Below the pieces are notes generated by a model. It made no database searches. It saw only the letters and a program-made list of their open reading frames with translations, and was not told the origin of the DNA. From the NCBI GenBank assembly GCA_963792075.1, contig CAWBUW010000006.1, positions 1-64,000 on the forward strand: 64,000 nucleotides of DNA, given 5' to 3'. Positions 9,241-18,619 of the stretch are shown here, one piece after another. This stretch comes from CAWBUW01 sp963792075. Lineage in GTDB: Bacteria; Chloroflexota; Anaerolineae; Anaerolineales; UBA4823. The translations under genes and the position numbers were made by a program. Numbering within the stretch: position 1 is the first letter of the stretch; each line of letters begins with the position of its first letter.

Positions 9241-10154
9241 GCGAGCCTCTCGATCTTCATTTCATACTGCATTTTCTGGAGGGTTGGCGGGAAGGAATAA
9301 CCAAAGCCGGCCCAGGCCAATCGTGGGCGGAGCAATTCCCTCCCCCGAAAAAGACGCGCACCTTTTACCTGGCCGAGGCGGAATACGATCTGGTGGGCGC
9401 TGCTTTCGAACCAGGCTTCTCCGGCTTTAACTTCATCCCAACAGCCAATTTCTTCCCCTTGAAGGGAGGCCCCGGATGCATCCGCATACCGGTCGAAGTG
9501 ATGGGCACCCTGCTCGTTCATCACAACAACTTCGGTGATACTTGGATGTAGACTGCTCGTATCCATTTCAACGGTAAGCTTTCCGGTTTCCGCCTGGATC
9601 GTGTAGATCATTTTCACCGTGGCGGAGAAACCGGCGTCCGCGTACTTTGTTTCCCAATGGAATATCTGCCTCAGTTCGCTGGAAGCGGTGGTTAGCAAGC
9701 CACGCAAGGAGGGCAGACCACGTATCACCGCCGCCAGGAAATTCTTTGCAGCGTAGAACAGCCTGTTTTCCACGGTTCTGTTCCCAACTCCGGAGATTTT
9801 TTCGACCAGATTCAACTTGAAGAACGCAGTCACCTCCCAGGTCGAACCTTTTTGCAACGAGGTCAATGAGACAGCTCCGGGGAAGATGGTCTGGAGCCCT
9901 CTTTTGAGAACAGGAACGCCAAACCCAACCGCTTCTTCTGCCAGCTCCTGACCCTGGTGCAGCAATAAGAATCCCTTCTGCAGGCGTCCGGTTGGATATC
10001 GGTTCTCTGGGAATTGCCGGGATGGGGCGGTTCTGTGAGGGTGTTTTGCGGGCATAGCCCGCAAAACACCCTCACATTTACCATCCGCATCGCCGCCAGG
10101 CGTCTCACTGATTTTCAGTGAAAACTCCTGGAATAATGGAAGGTTTATTTCCAT
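9237..10154 (-). CDS. Protein of unknown function containing an in-frame palindrome
   Basis: A protein of 305 residues that I do not recognise. The C-terminal two thirds reads like a beta-rich domain (WEVTAFFKLNLVEKI, TVKMIYTIQAETGKLTVEMD). Residues of about 27-40 are encoded by a palindromic repeat (10034-10076) that keeps the frame open, so this segment is probably an insertion relative to its family. The start at 10154 is the first Met downstream of the previous gene; a longer frame overlaps the glycosyltransferase. It overlaps the radical SAM gene by ATGA. Confidence 0.6.
   Translation of the reverse strand: MEINLPLFQEFSLKISETPGGDADGKCEGVLRAMPAKHPHRTAPSRQFPENRYPTGRLQKGFLLLHQGQELAEEAVGFGVPVLKRGLQTIFPGAVSLTSLQKGSTWEVTAFFKLNLVEKISGVGNRTVENRLFYAAKNFLAAVIRGLPSLRGLLTTASSELRQIFHWETKYADAGFSATVKMIYTIQAETGKLTVEMDTSSLHPSITEVVVMNEQGAHHFDRYADASGASLQGEEIGCWDEVKAGEAWFESSAHQIVFRLGQVKGARLFRGRELLRPRLAWAGFGYSFPPTLQKMQYEMKIERLA
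10034..10076. repeat. Palindrome P2 inside a coding sequence
   Basis: Perfect 20-bp arms around loop ATA. The inner 15 bp (GGGTGTTTTGCGGGC) are identical to P1 at 2841. Unlike the other copies it lies within an open frame, contributing codons near residue 27-40 of the unknown protein. Confidence 0.9.
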
Positions 10155-10188
10155 GAAAAAAATACTCTCAGTCTCAAGGTGTTTAATC

Positions 10189-11463
10189 TCAAGGTGTGAT
10201 TTTTCCCGGCAGCGACGGAGCTCGCTTGAAACAGCGGAACACGATCCACCACCCTGCCACAAGCCAAATACCTACAATTATGGTGCGAATGGCATAGCGG
10301 ACCGCCGAGAATTCAACGGCGAATTTTAAAAATGAATCCATAAGGCCGGGCAGGCTGGGATAGAAAAGCTGGGCAATAGACGTATTAACGAAGGCGAATA
10401 TCAGTGGGATAACCCAGGCTGCAGAGAGAAAGAGCCTATCAAGCTCATTTAACGAGGTTAATATTAATAAAAGAGGCAGAATCAAATTGATGTTCGTCTC
10501 AGATAACCATGTACTGCAAAGATAAAATACTAAAATCGAGGCAACACTTTTCTTGAGCAGCTCCCTGAAACCTTCTATCCCTGGCCTCATGGCATAAGCA
10601 GCCAGGCCCAATGCAGGGAGCCATACCCATCCCAAAAACCACCATGGTCCTGGCAATTGATAGGTCCATTTTGTATATTCCAAAAAGGTCATGAAAGATA
10701 ACCCCCCGCCCACCGTAAAATGGAAATCCCAATGTTGAAGAATGATTGACGGGTCCCACTCCAAAAGGACAAATGGAGCAATACAAAACAGAAGCATGGA
10801 TGAAGCGAACACTGCAAAATACTGCAACGTGCGCCGCAAGGATATACCTGCCAGATAAACCAATACAACCGGGATGAGTGGAAGGGCAGTCGGTTTTAAA
10901 GAGATCGCGAATGCAAGCAGGATTGCCGGACCCGTCACTCTACCTTCCCAAAGAAGGAAAAGAGATAAAAGAGAGAGCAAGGCGACGATAGGATCGAATT
11001 GCCCCCATGCGGAGGATGTGGAAAGCAGGAACGGATTAAAGAGCAGGAATATCCAGGCTCGTCGCGATATTTTTTCTGGAATACCCAATTTATTCAGTAT
11101 ATGAACTACCAAATACGCCAGGCAAATATTAGCAGCGATGACCGGCAGCTTGATGGCCAGGTTGTATAAGAGAAAATTGGGGACGATCTTGTAGGTACCA
11201 AGATAGATGAACCCCAATACGATTGACCAGGGAGGGGGATATCCAAACGAAGTGATGCCTTGAAAGGTGCTGTCGTGGAAAACTGCGCTCAGATTCTGAG
11301 CAATGTATGGATTCTGACCTGTCCCCACCAAATAACCCGTGGCCATGAAGATGCGCAGATCATAGGCATGCCCAAAGAACAGCCCAAGGACAATCTGTAA
11401 GATTATGCTTGAAGCAAGGAGAATTCGATCGGGAGTCGAGAAATTTTTGCTTGGATGAACCAT
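10189..11463 (-). CDS. Polytopic membrane glycosyltransferase (GT87/mannosyltransferase-like)
   Basis: A protein of 424 residues with about ten hydrophobic helices. It resembles the polyprenol-phosphate-sugar dependent transferases of GT87/PMT type: DLRIFMATGYLVGTGQNPYIAQN near the N-terminus carries the acidic residue of the first loop, and SFGYPPPWSIVLG and WGQFDPIVALLSL are typical of this group. The role would be adding a hexose outside the membrane. The start at 11463, 4 nt after the preceding GT2 gene stop, is a choice; a longer overlapping frame exists. Part of a GT2-GT87-unknown-radical SAM run. Confidence 0.72.
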   Translation of the reverse strand: MVHPSKNFSTPDRILLASSIILQIVLGLFFGHAYDLRIFMATGYLVGTGQNPYIAQNLSAVFHDSTFQGITSFGYPPPWSIVLGFIYLGTYKIVPNFLLYNLAIKLPVIAANICLAYLVVHILNKLGIPEKISRRAWIFLLFNPFLLSTSSAWGQFDPIVALLSLLSLFLLWEGRVTGPAILLAFAISLKPTALPLIPVVLVYLAGISLRRTLQYFAVFASSMLLFCIAPFVLLEWDPSIILQHWDFHFTVGGGLSFMTFLEYTKWTYQLPGPWWFLGWVWLPALGLAAYAMRPGIEGFRELLKKSVASILVFYLCSTWLSETNINLILPLLLILTSLNELDRLFLSAAWVIPLIFAFVNTSIAQLFYPSLPGLMDSFLKFAVEFSAVRYAIRTIIVGIWLVAGWWIVFRCFKRAPSLPGKITP

Positions 11464-11467
11464 AGGA

Positions 11468-13015
11468 TCAAGCTTTCGCCTTTCGAGTCTGCATGATCGA
11501 AAGCAAGAAGACGAAGCCATAGCTAAAAGTAAAGGGAACCAGGATTAATAGATCGTTGAAGTTCATATTCTGGAGCGCAGTCACTATCGCCCATAGCCCT
11601 AATATTATGAACACCAACTCCAATACCCACAAGAGATCCCGTGGTATTTGATACTTGCTCTGTCGCCAGGCCTGCCTGTTTTGAAGATCGGCATACTTTG
11701 GAGTCCTGGTCCATTCCCAGGCGCGGTTTGTGAACAAGCCTCTGCCGACCCCGCGCGTGGTGCTCAGGCTTATTCCAAAACTGAGCAAGAGCAGAACCAA
11801 AAGGCTTGCCAGATTTCGTACCAGAGGAAAGTGTTGGAGCTTCAAAGTGGACAAAAGAGAGATCCATGGCGCAAGCGTGCAAAGAACGATCAAGGGGACC
11901 AAAGATAACCAGGCCAGATTTTGCAAGAAAATTATCGAGGTAACTCCCGTCGCCCAAAAGATATCGGAGAGTGGAATCGAGGAAGTTACCGGGGGCGTGC
12001 GAAAAATATTCGCTCCCCAAAATGCATCGAACAAACTCAACATAAAAGAGATGACCATCAAAGGTTGGATCATGTATCCGGTCAAATGGATGACTGCCTG
12101 CAAACGCTGCCCGAGTCCAATTTTTCGATCCCGAAGAAGGCCGGGAAGGATCTTCCTCGCGGTTCTCAAGGCTCCACACGCCCAGCGGCTTTGTTGCTGT
12201 TTGATATTCGGAATTGTCGGGGGAATCTCGCCTGGACACTCCAGATCTCGCAGATAAAGAATCCGGTAACCGAGGATTTGCATGCGATAGCTCAGATCAA
12301 GATCCTCTGCCAGCGTATCTGCCTGCCACCCACCGGCTGCCAATATGGCTTTTTTCCGGAGCACTCCTGCACTGCCGTTGAAGTTTTGGAATATGCCAGC
12401 AGTATATCTTCCAGGCTGCTCGATCAAGAAGTGAACATCGATCGCATGGGCGATCGCCTGGGTGAGCAGGTCGGAATCTCTGTTCAGATGAGCCCAGCGG
12501 CTCTGAACGATTCCCAGACTTTCGTGGTTGACAAAATAGGGAAGCGTGCGCAAGAGAAAGTCTGCCGGGGGGACGAAGTCGGCGTCGAAGATGGCGATGA
12601 ACTCCTCTTCCGTCCGGTTGAGCGCCGCCTGCAAGGCGCTGGCCTTGAACCCCTCCCGGTTCCCACGGCGTAAGACTTCGATGTGAAGTCCTTTTTCCAA
12701 ATACCCTTTAACAACCTGATCGACTTCATGGGACGTATCATCGTCCGAATCATCCAGGATCAGGATATTCACCTTTTCGATCCCATACGCTTGCGCCATA
12801 TTGGCGCAGGCGTCCACCAGCCTGCGAATAACATATCTTTCATTGTAAATCGGCAAATGTATGGAAACTCTGGGGCGCACCAGGGTTTGATCCGGCAGAG
12901 CAGGAGCTTTATAGGAGTGGGCTGAATATATCAGGTAATAGTGATTGAACCCATAGAGAAAGAAAAACAGGGTAACGAACAGCGAAAGGGAAACTAATAC
13001 CGCTTGAAAGATCAT
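11468..13015 (-). CDS. Family 2 processive-type membrane glycosyltransferase
   Basis: A protein of 515 residues with one N-terminal helix, a cytoplasmic GT2 domain and about four C-terminal helices. Catalytic signatures are visible: PIYNE, DDSDD, FDADF (nucleotide-sugar and metal binding), AEDLDLSYR (general base) and QQQSRWACG (QxxRW). This is the layout of cellulose synthase-like and glucomannan synthase-like enzymes. The sugar cannot be inferred. AGAGG precedes the ATG. It is followed closely by the GT87-like gene, so both probably act on the same glycan or glycolipid. Confidence 0.88.
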   Translation of the reverse strand: MIFQAVLVSLSLFVTLFFFLYGFNHYYLIYSAHSYKAPALPDQTLVRPRVSIHLPIYNERYVIRRLVDACANMAQAYGIEKVNILILDDSDDDTSHEVDQVVKGYLEKGLHIEVLRRGNREGFKASALQAALNRTEEEFIAIFDADFVPPADFLLRTLPYFVNHESLGIVQSRWAHLNRDSDLLTQAIAHAIDVHFLIEQPGRYTAGIFQNFNGSAGVLRKKAILAAGGWQADTLAEDLDLSYRMQILGYRILYLRDLECPGEIPPTIPNIKQQQSRWACGALRTARKILPGLLRDRKIGLGQRLQAVIHLTGYMIQPLMVISFMLSLFDAFWGANIFRTPPVTSSIPLSDIFWATGVTSIIFLQNLAWLSLVPLIVLCTLAPWISLLSTLKLQHFPLVRNLASLLVLLLLSFGISLSTTRGVGRGLFTNRAWEWTRTPKYADLQNRQAWRQSKYQIPRDLLWVLELVFIILGLWAIVTALQNMNFNDLLILVPFTFSYGFVFLLSIMQTRKAKA

Positions 13016-13046
13016 GGGGTGTCAGCCTCTTCTCGGTGATTCCAAT

Positions 13047-14135
13047 CTACGGCGCAGTGGTAAAGCTGGTTATGACACGGACTGCCTGAAGCACGTTCCC
13101 ACAGTCAGCGTGGTTCTGGACCAGGGTACCGGCTACCAGGTAATAGGTGAGGTTGGGAGCCAGCGGCGCATCCGGGATGACTGTAACTTGATCATTCAAA
13201 TACAGGTTGTTCTGGATCGAGACCGTCGCAGCAACAATTTGCGCCGGGGGGCATCCTGCATTGGAACACAGAGCAAAGTGTGTATTATCACTGTAGATCA
13301 AAGTCGCTGCGTCCATGGATTGATTGAAGAAGATCACCGGCTGCACCCCTAAAGGCACATTCACGCTGCCATCTATGGGGGAGGTACCGGTCACAAACCC
13401 GGTGACCGGGTTGGGGGTGCTGCAGGCCGATGGTGTTGAGGTAGGTGTATCCGTCGGCATGGGCGTGTCTGTGGGCGTAGGCGTGTCTGCCGGCGTGGGG
13501 GTGTACGAAGCCGTTGGGGATGGCGTGAGTGTATCGGTCGGCGTAGATGTACCCGTGGGATCAGGCGGTGGAGCGTCTGTTTCTGTGGGCGTCCGTGTGG
13601 GTGGAGGTGGCGGCAGCTTTGTTTGGGTCGGCGCCGGAGTGGCCGTCTGCGTTGGCGTCCGTGTGGGCTTTGCTGTGGACGTGGAGGCCGGTGGGCGGGT
13701 GGGCGTGAGCGAGATGCTGGTTGTGGCAGCAGGCGTTGGCAGGTTGTTTTGAGTTGCGGAGGTAGTGAGAATCGGAGAGTTCTGGGAGTAGGTTGCCGTA
13801 GGAACGGGAGTGCTGAGCTGCGCCATCACGGAGTCAACCCGTGTATCGATATTCTCGGCTCCTGGATCTAAATCGCGCAGTATATCCTCCACAATGGACA
13901 GGTTGACCCCAGGAATAAACTCGGGACGGGGATCGGCGCTGTAATCCGCCTCGGACACTGAGTGCAGGGTGAATGGAATTGTAAAGAAGCTTTCGCCGGC
14001 CCTGATCCACTGGGGGATGATGGCGCAGACCGTCAAGAACAGCAGCAGCGACACCGATGCAAGCAGAACCAGGGCCCACTTGCGTTCCTGGCTTTCATCC
14101 TGTGCCCGGTTGTCTATGGTTCCACTGCTATTCAA
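13047..14135 (-). CDS. Membrane-anchored Thr/Pro-rich protein with Ig-like domain
   Basis: A protein of 362 residues. A single membrane helix (about 21-43) is followed by a folded segment, then a Thr/Pro/Ser linker of about 115 residues made of short PTPTDTP-like units, then a C-terminal Ig-like domain with TSPIDGSVNVPLG and FFNQSMD (SbsA/Big_5 type). It is probably displayed outside the cell. The function is unknown. It overlaps the end of the HD-GYP gene by ATGA, so the two are coupled. The linker DNA is repetitive and may vary in length between strains. Confidence 0.75.
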   Translation of the reverse strand: MNSSGTIDNRAQDESQERKWALVLLASVSLLLFLTVCAIIPQWIRAGESFFTIPFTLHSVSEADYSADPRPEFIPGVNLSIVEDILRDLDPGAENIDTRVDSVMAQLSTPVPTATYSQNSPILTTSATQNNLPTPAATTSISLTPTRPPASTSTAKPTRTPTQTATPAPTQTKLPPPPPTRTPTETDAPPPDPTGTSTPTDTLTPSPTASYTPTPADTPTPTDTPMPTDTPTSTPSACSTPNPVTGFVTGTSPIDGSVNVPLGVQPVIFFNQSMDAATLIYSDNTHFALCSNAGCPPAQIVAATVSIQNNLYLNDQVTVIPDAPLAPNLTYYLVAGTLVQNHADCGNVLQAVRVITSFTTAP

Positions 14136-15862
14136 GACATCCCCTTTATCACCAGCTCCAAGAATTCTTCGGCGACCCGCGGGTCAAAATAAGTCCCCAT
14201 TTGACTCTTGATAATTTCCACTACTTCTTCCTGTGACATGGCTTCGCGATACGGCCGATCGTTGCTGACAGCGTCCCAAACGTCTACTACGGTAAAGATA
14301 CGCGCTTCCAAGGGAATTTCTTCCCCTTTCAAACCGCGCGGGTAGCCGGTGCCATCCCAACGTTCATGGTGGCAGTATGGGATGGCGAGCGCAGGCCGTA
14401 AATAATCGATATGCTTCAGCATTTCATAGGCGTAGACCGGATGCAAACGGATCACAGCCATTTCTTCTTCGTCTAATTTGCCGGGCTTGAGCAAAATAGA
14501 ATCCGGAATGCCCATTTTCCCAATATCATGCAGCAGTGCTCCGCGCCGGATCTGCTCGATCTGCTCTTCGCTCATCCCCATGTGGCGGGCGACCTGGATG
14601 GTCAATTCCGTGACACGCGTCGTGTGGCCCAGGGTTTCTTTGTCTCTCAGCTCCAGCGCTTTGGACCAGCCTGCCAAAGTATGGTCGTACGAATCCAGCA
14701 AATCCGTTTTTGACTTACTCAAATCTGTAACCATCTGGTTAAAGGATTGGATCAACACAGACAGCTCATCCCGGGTGGTAGGCTCTACCTGCACCTGAAA
14801 ATCGCCCCCGGCTACCTTTTGCGAGGCCCGCACCAACTGCTTGATAGGGTGTGTAATGAAGTAAGAAAGGTAAATCCCTACCAGAACGATGATCAACAAG
14901 GTTGTCAGGATCAACAGCGAGGCCTGAATGCGCGTTACCCGCGTGGCGCTCACCAGGAATGATTTTCCCAACGAAACGCCCATCACGCCCAGGTCGGTAT
15001 CCCCGCGGCCTTCCCAGGGGCCCAGAATTTCCTGGTAGCCGATATTTTGCACACTCAATTCGCGGCTCATGTCTCGGCGAAAGCTGCTCTGATCCTGGTT
15101 ATGGATTACTTCCTGAGCTGTGCTTGCAGGAAGTGCCGCGGGATTAATAAAGGTGCTGGCCACAACCTTCCCGCCAAGTTCATAAAAGGTGATCTGAGCC
15201 AGCGTTTCCTCACGCAGCTTGCGTGTCAGCGTTTGCATGGTTGTGCCAACCAGCACCACGCCCACCAGTTTGCCATTTTGATCTACCACCGGGCCGGCAA
15301 CATAAAAATAGTCCCCCCAGTCCGTGTGAACGTATCCCGAGTATTTATCTCCCAGACGATCAGCCTGCCGGTTGTAAATCTTCTGAACAAAATCCCAATT
15401 CAGGTTGGCAGTACCCTTGCTAGAAAAAACATATTCTTCGATGTTGCCACCCTGGCGGTGTTGGACGGAAAGCACCTGGCGGCCGCTGGCATCCAAGAAT
15501 TCGACGGCCCCCTCCTGGTAGTTGAGGATGGTCCCAAAGGTTAATTCGCGTAGCTTATCGGCATCACCTTGTTGAAGCGCGTCGCTCAAACCTTTGGTGT
15601 TGGCCAGCAGCCGCAGGGTGGCCAGCAGGTGATTTTCCTCAATCACCATCACCTCAGAAGCCAGCTTGCCCAATTCGACAAGCTGGTTGATAAAGCGCTC
15701 TTCCACCGTATCGAAGACGATCTGGGTTACCATAAAACTGGTGGCAATGGCCAGGACAATCGCCAAGAACAAGTAGGGTAGTGTGATCTTGGCACGGATG
15801 CTCAGCGGAAAGATTATCCATGATTTCAGCCAGTTCGTGCGGGAGGCAGGCGATGCTTTCAT
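14132..15862 (-). CDS. Cache-HAMP-HD-GYP signalling protein
   Basis: A protein of 576 residues: TM helix (about 25-47), extracytoplasmic single Cache-like sensor region (DASGRQVLS, GDYFYVAGPVVDQNGKLVG), second TM helix near 315-335, HAMP with ITHPIKQLVRAS, and a C-terminal HD-GYP domain. HD-GYP motifs are complete: HTTRV, LLHDIGKMGIPD, LHP, HHERWDGTGYPRGL. Members hydrolyse cyclic di-GMP. It is likely a membrane receptor that lowers c-di-GMP on sensing a ligand. It is 15 nt after sdhD on the same strand. Confidence 0.92.
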   Translation of the reverse strand: MKASPASRTNWLKSWIIFPLSIRAKITLPYLFLAIVLAIATSFMVTQIVFDTVEERFINQLVELGKLASEVMVIEENHLLATLRLLANTKGLSDALQQGDADKLRELTFGTILNYQEGAVEFLDASGRQVLSVQHRQGGNIEEYVFSSKGTANLNWDFVQKIYNRQADRLGDKYSGYVHTDWGDYFYVAGPVVDQNGKLVGVVLVGTTMQTLTRKLREETLAQITFYELGGKVVASTFINPAALPASTAQEVIHNQDQSSFRRDMSRELSVQNIGYQEILGPWEGRGDTDLGVMGVSLGKSFLVSATRVTRIQASLLILTTLLIIVLVGIYLSYFITHPIKQLVRASQKVAGGDFQVQVEPTTRDELSVLIQSFNQMVTDLSKSKTDLLDSYDHTLAGWSKALELRDKETLGHTTRVTELTIQVARHMGMSEEQIEQIRRGALLHDIGKMGIPDSILLKPGKLDEEEMAVIRLHPVYAYEMLKHIDYLRPALAIPYCHHERWDGTGYPRGLKGEEIPLEARIFTVVDVWDAVSNDRPYREAMSQEEVVEIIKSQMGTYFDPRVAEEFLELVIKGMS

Positions 15863-15877
15863 AGGATTGAGCCTGAT

Positions 15878-16267
15878 TTAGACGCTCAGGGAGGCGATGG
15901 CCAGGGTCAGCCAAACTCCGTACAGAACGACCCCGACACCGAACGAGAGCAGCACCCAATCCAAGAGCTTGAGCAGGCTGCGCGGGGGGTTCATATCCAG
16001 CACGATCCCGCGCAAACCCAGCAGCGAGTGGGTGACGACCGTAGCCAGGAAGATGATCTCCATGAGCACGATCCAGGGATTGTCAAAATAGCGGATCACA
16101 TCGGTCCAGGTCAGCAGGCCGGTTTCGGCGACCATGTGGTTGACGGCCAGATGGACGGCCAGGAGCAGCACCAACAACGGTCCGGTGAAGATCTTGATCA
16201 TCCACAACCCGGCTGTTTCGCCGCTCCGAGGAATGGATACAGAGTAAGTCTGATGGGGAATAGTCAT
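15878..16267 (-). CDS. sdhD: Succinate dehydrogenase-type membrane anchor, SdhD-like
   Basis: A protein of 129 residues with three membrane helices and a His in each of the first two (LAVHLAVNH, VVTHSLLGLRGIVLD), matching the haem/quinone-binding anchor subunits of the Sdh/Frd superfamily. The last gene of the glpK-glpA-sdhB-sdhC-sdhD set. GAGG precedes the ATG at 16267. With SdhC it would anchor the complex and pass electrons to quinone. No SdhA-type flavoprotein is encoded nearby; the neighbouring flavoprotein is GlpA. Confidence 0.75.
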   Translation of the reverse strand: MTIPHQTYSVSIPRSGETAGLWMIKIFTGPLLVLLLAVHLAVNHMVAETGLLTWTDVIRYFDNPWIVLMEIIFLATVVTHSLLGLRGIVLDMNPPRSLLKLLDWVLLSFGVGVVLYGVWLTLAIASLSV

Positions 16268-16289
16268 GGAAAGCCTCACTTTCTGTCAT

Positions 16290-16682
16290 TCAGGCGGCGA
16301 ACATGCGCAGCGCAAAGATCAAGATGGTGACCACCGACACAAGCATGGCAGCATAGAATAGCTGTTTCTGGCGGGTGACGCCAATCGAAAATGTGGTCAG
16401 CACGATGCGGATTCCGTTCAACCCGTGGATAATACCTGCAGCCACAACCAAGAGTTCACCCACTTTGAACAGCGGGCTGTGGGCAAGTTTTAAAAAGGCA
16501 TCCCAGGCATCCGCTCCCTGCGACAATTGGAAGAGAATGATCAGATGTATATACAGGTAGAGAGTCAGCCCCAGGGCAGTGATCCGGCTCAGGATAAATG
16601 CCCAGCCACCGGGTTGCCGGCCCAGGGGATTGAACCAGGCCCAAAAGCGGGCTGCAGATGGAAGGTTTACTTTGGTTTGCAT
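16290..16682 (-). CDS. sdhC: Succinate dehydrogenase-type cytochrome b subunit, SdhC-like
   Basis: A protein of 130 residues, three helices, with the Sdh cytochrome b signatures: SRITALGLTLYLYIHLIILFQL and a His near helix 2 (GIIHGLNGIRIVL). It is expected to bind haem and quinone together with SdhD. It lies 21 nt after the iron-sulfur subunit gene and 22 nt before sdhD. In this operon its electron donor is predicted to be the GlpA flavoprotein through SdhB. Confidence 0.8.
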   Translation of the reverse strand: MQTKVNLPSAARFWAWFNPLGRQPGGWAFILSRITALGLTLYLYIHLIILFQLSQGADAWDAFLKLAHSPLFKVGELLVVAAGIIHGLNGIRIVLTTFSIGVTRQKQLFYAAMLVSVVTILIFALRMFAA

Positions 16683-16703
16683 TTTGCTTCCTCCTTGCCA
16701 GCC

Positions 16704-17432
16704 TCAAGAGCCACCCAACAGGCGTTTGATCTTCTGGGAAAGGACCCCGGTGCGCAGCGCCATGATACGCCGGCCCGGGTCCACGAAAGATGGGCAGACG
16801 GCAGTGCACTCAAAAGCGCTGTGGCAGCGCCAGACGCCATCTTCGGAATCCACGTGCTTCAACACCATCGGACTGCTTTTCAGCCCGTGAGCATGCGCCC
16901 CGGCCAGAACGGCCGGCCCCAGATACGAAGCAGTGGTCAGGGCTATTGGGCAGGCGCTGACGCACAACCCGCACTCGATGCAGTCGGAAAGGCGGATATA
17001 CTGTTCATCCTCTTTCTTCCAGTGTGAAGCAGGCGTTTCCACCTGCGCACAGTTCACCGGGAGCACGGCAGGGGCTTCAACCAGATCCATCCGGCTGTAG
17101 AGTGAGCCCATATCCACCGCCAGGTCACTGATGACCGGGAAATTGCGCAGTGGATCGATGAGCAAGGTGCTGCCATCGGTTGCGACGCTGCGGAGGGTGG
17201 TGATGCAGGTCAGCTTTTCCACGCCATTCACGCGCATGCCGCAGGCTCCACAAGTGGAGTGGTGACAGGCGTGGCGGAAGCACAGCGTGCGGTCGTGGAA
17301 GGCCCAAATCCGTTCGACAGCATCCAGGACGTATTCATCCGGATCGACCTCCAGCTTGAATTCGGCGTAATGAGGAGCTTCACCTTCTTTAAGGCGGAAA
17401 ATGCGCAGGGTGAGATTCCATTTCTCGCTCAT
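16704..17432 (-). CDS. sdhB: SdhB/FrdB-type iron-sulfur protein
   Basis: A protein of 242 residues. The N-terminal plant-type [2Fe-2S] domain carries CHHSTCGACGMR and a later Cys (KLTCITT). The C-terminal domain has two Cys clusters, CIECGLCVSACP and CHSAFECTAVCP. In succinate dehydrogenase this subunit wires the flavoprotein to the membrane anchors. The start at 17432 overlaps the glpA stop as ATGA, so the flavoprotein feeding it is most simply GlpA. Confidence 0.85.
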   Translation of the reverse strand: MSEKWNLTLRIFRLKEGEAPHYAEFKLEVDPDEYVLDAVERIWAFHDRTLCFRHACHHSTCGACGMRVNGVEKLTCITTLRSVATDGSTLLIDPLRNFPVISDLAVDMGSLYSRMDLVEAPAVLPVNCAQVETPASHWKKEDEQYIRLSDCIECGLCVSACPIALTTASYLGPAVLAGAHAHGLKSSPMVLKHVDSEDGVWRCHSAFECTAVCPSFVDPGRRIMALRTGVLSQKIKRLLGGS

Positions 17433-18619
17433 TTTGACGACTCCTGGTTGGGGAGTGCATAATAATCGCGGTACGATCGTAAGGGAATCTCCTTGGTCGT
17501 ACAAGCCACGTTCACACCCAGCTTGGCGCACACGATATCTGCGGTTTTTTCGGCCATGGCACGCAAGGTTGTGGCTTTCCCGCCGGTGATCGTGACCAGC
17601 CCGTCCACATTGTGTGATTCTTTGTGGTCAAAGCATTTAAACGTGCGGGCTACACTGCGACCGGTACCTCCGCCGATGAGCGGGCGGGTGGCCATAAAAA
17701 CCCCGCGTGGGTTCGCCTGGCGAATGCCGGGGATCAACTCGCTGCCGCGCTCCAACATTAACTTCACTTGGTCCTCGTAGATGGGGATGTAATCCAGGTC
17801 TGTGACGGTGAACGAAGTGGTGCCTACCACGACCATGCGCCGCTGTGGCAGGACAATATCGCCGTCCCCTGGCTTATTCAGGCGGTTGATTGGCCGCTGA
17901 ACCAGGCGCTGGTCGTAGGCGACCATGACCCCTGGCGTTGGCAAGACAGGCACAGATGCGCCAGCCATCTCGGCAATTTCACCTGCCCAGGCACCGGTGG
18001 CATTGACCACCACGTCTGCGCGCAACTCGAACTCTTTGTTCGAGCTGCGGTTGAGCACTTTGATACCGGTCACATTCCCCTGGCCATCGAGGGTCAGGGA
18101 TTTGACTTCATGATAGGTCAGGAACTGCGCCCCATTTGCTTTCGCAGAGGCGGCGAAGGCCAATGCCAGGCGCAGCGGATCGAATGTCCCATCGGGGATC
18201 GCATAGGCGATGAGCAGCTTGGGGTTGATATTGGGCTCCAGCGCCAGCGCTTGTTTTGAGGTCAATTCATCAAGCGGGATGTGGCAATCCTGGCAGCCTT
18301 GGACGAAATCCTTGGCATAGGCAAGGTCGCTGTCATCCAGGCCGATGAACAGGCCTCCGTTCGGCTCGATGACCTGTGGAACGATTTTGCGTAAGATCAG
18401 GTTCTCGTCAATACATTCGATGGCAAACTCCTGGTCATCGACAGCATACCGGCCGCCACTGTGCAGCAGACCGTGGGTCCGTCCAGAAGTGCCGTTGCAG
18501 AGATCGCCGCGTTCAACGACAGTCACTGCAAACCCGCGCAGCGCCAGGTCGTGCGCGGTGGCAACTCCTGTAAAACCGGCCCCGATGATGATCGCGTGTG
18601 GTTTGGTCAGATTAATCAA
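17429..18619 (-). CDS. glpA: GlpA-type glycerol-3-phosphate dehydrogenase flavoprotein
   Basis: A protein of 396 residues oxidising sn-glycerol-3-phosphate to dihydroxyacetone phosphate with FAD. The N-terminal dinucleotide motif [20 protein letters not shown], then [28 protein letters not shown] and [12 protein letters not shown] are all characteristic of anaerobic GlpA rather than of succinate dehydrogenase. E. coli GlpA is about 540 residues; this one ends where the extra C-terminal iron-sulfur-related region would start. It sits between glpK (8-nt overlap) and an SdhB-type gene (4-nt overlap), so the missing electron-transfer part may be supplied by SdhB. Confidence 0.88.
   Translation of the reverse strand: MINLTKPHAIIIGAGFTGVATAHDLALRGFAVTVVERGDLCNGTSGRTHGLLHSGGRYAVDDQEFAIECIDENLILRKIVPQVIEPNGGLFIGLDDSDLAYAKDFVQGCQDCHIPLDELTSKQALALEPNINPKLLIAYAIPDGTFDPLRLALAFAASAKANGAQFLTYHEVKSLTLDGQGNVTGIKVLNRSSNKEFELRADVVVNATGAWAGEIAEMAGASVPVLPTPGVMVAYDQRLVQRPINRLNKPGDGDIVLPQRRMVVVGTTSFTVTDLDYIPIYEDQVKLMLERGSELIPGIRQANPRGVFMATRPLIGGGTGRSVARTFKCFDHKESHNVDGLVTITGGKATTLRAMAEKTADIVCAKLGVNVACTTKEIPLRSYRDYYALPNQESSK

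Noticed and set aside
13440..13700. GT-rich repetitive DNA considered as a stand-alone tandem repeat locus
   Set aside because: It is the coding sequence of the Thr/Pro-rich linker in the surface protein at 13047-14135.
17429..18619. Flavoprotein considered as SdhA/FrdA
   Set aside because: The motifs ([17 protein letters not shown] and others) are those of GlpA, and the length and neighbours (glpK) agree; the SdhA signature for covalent FAD is absent.
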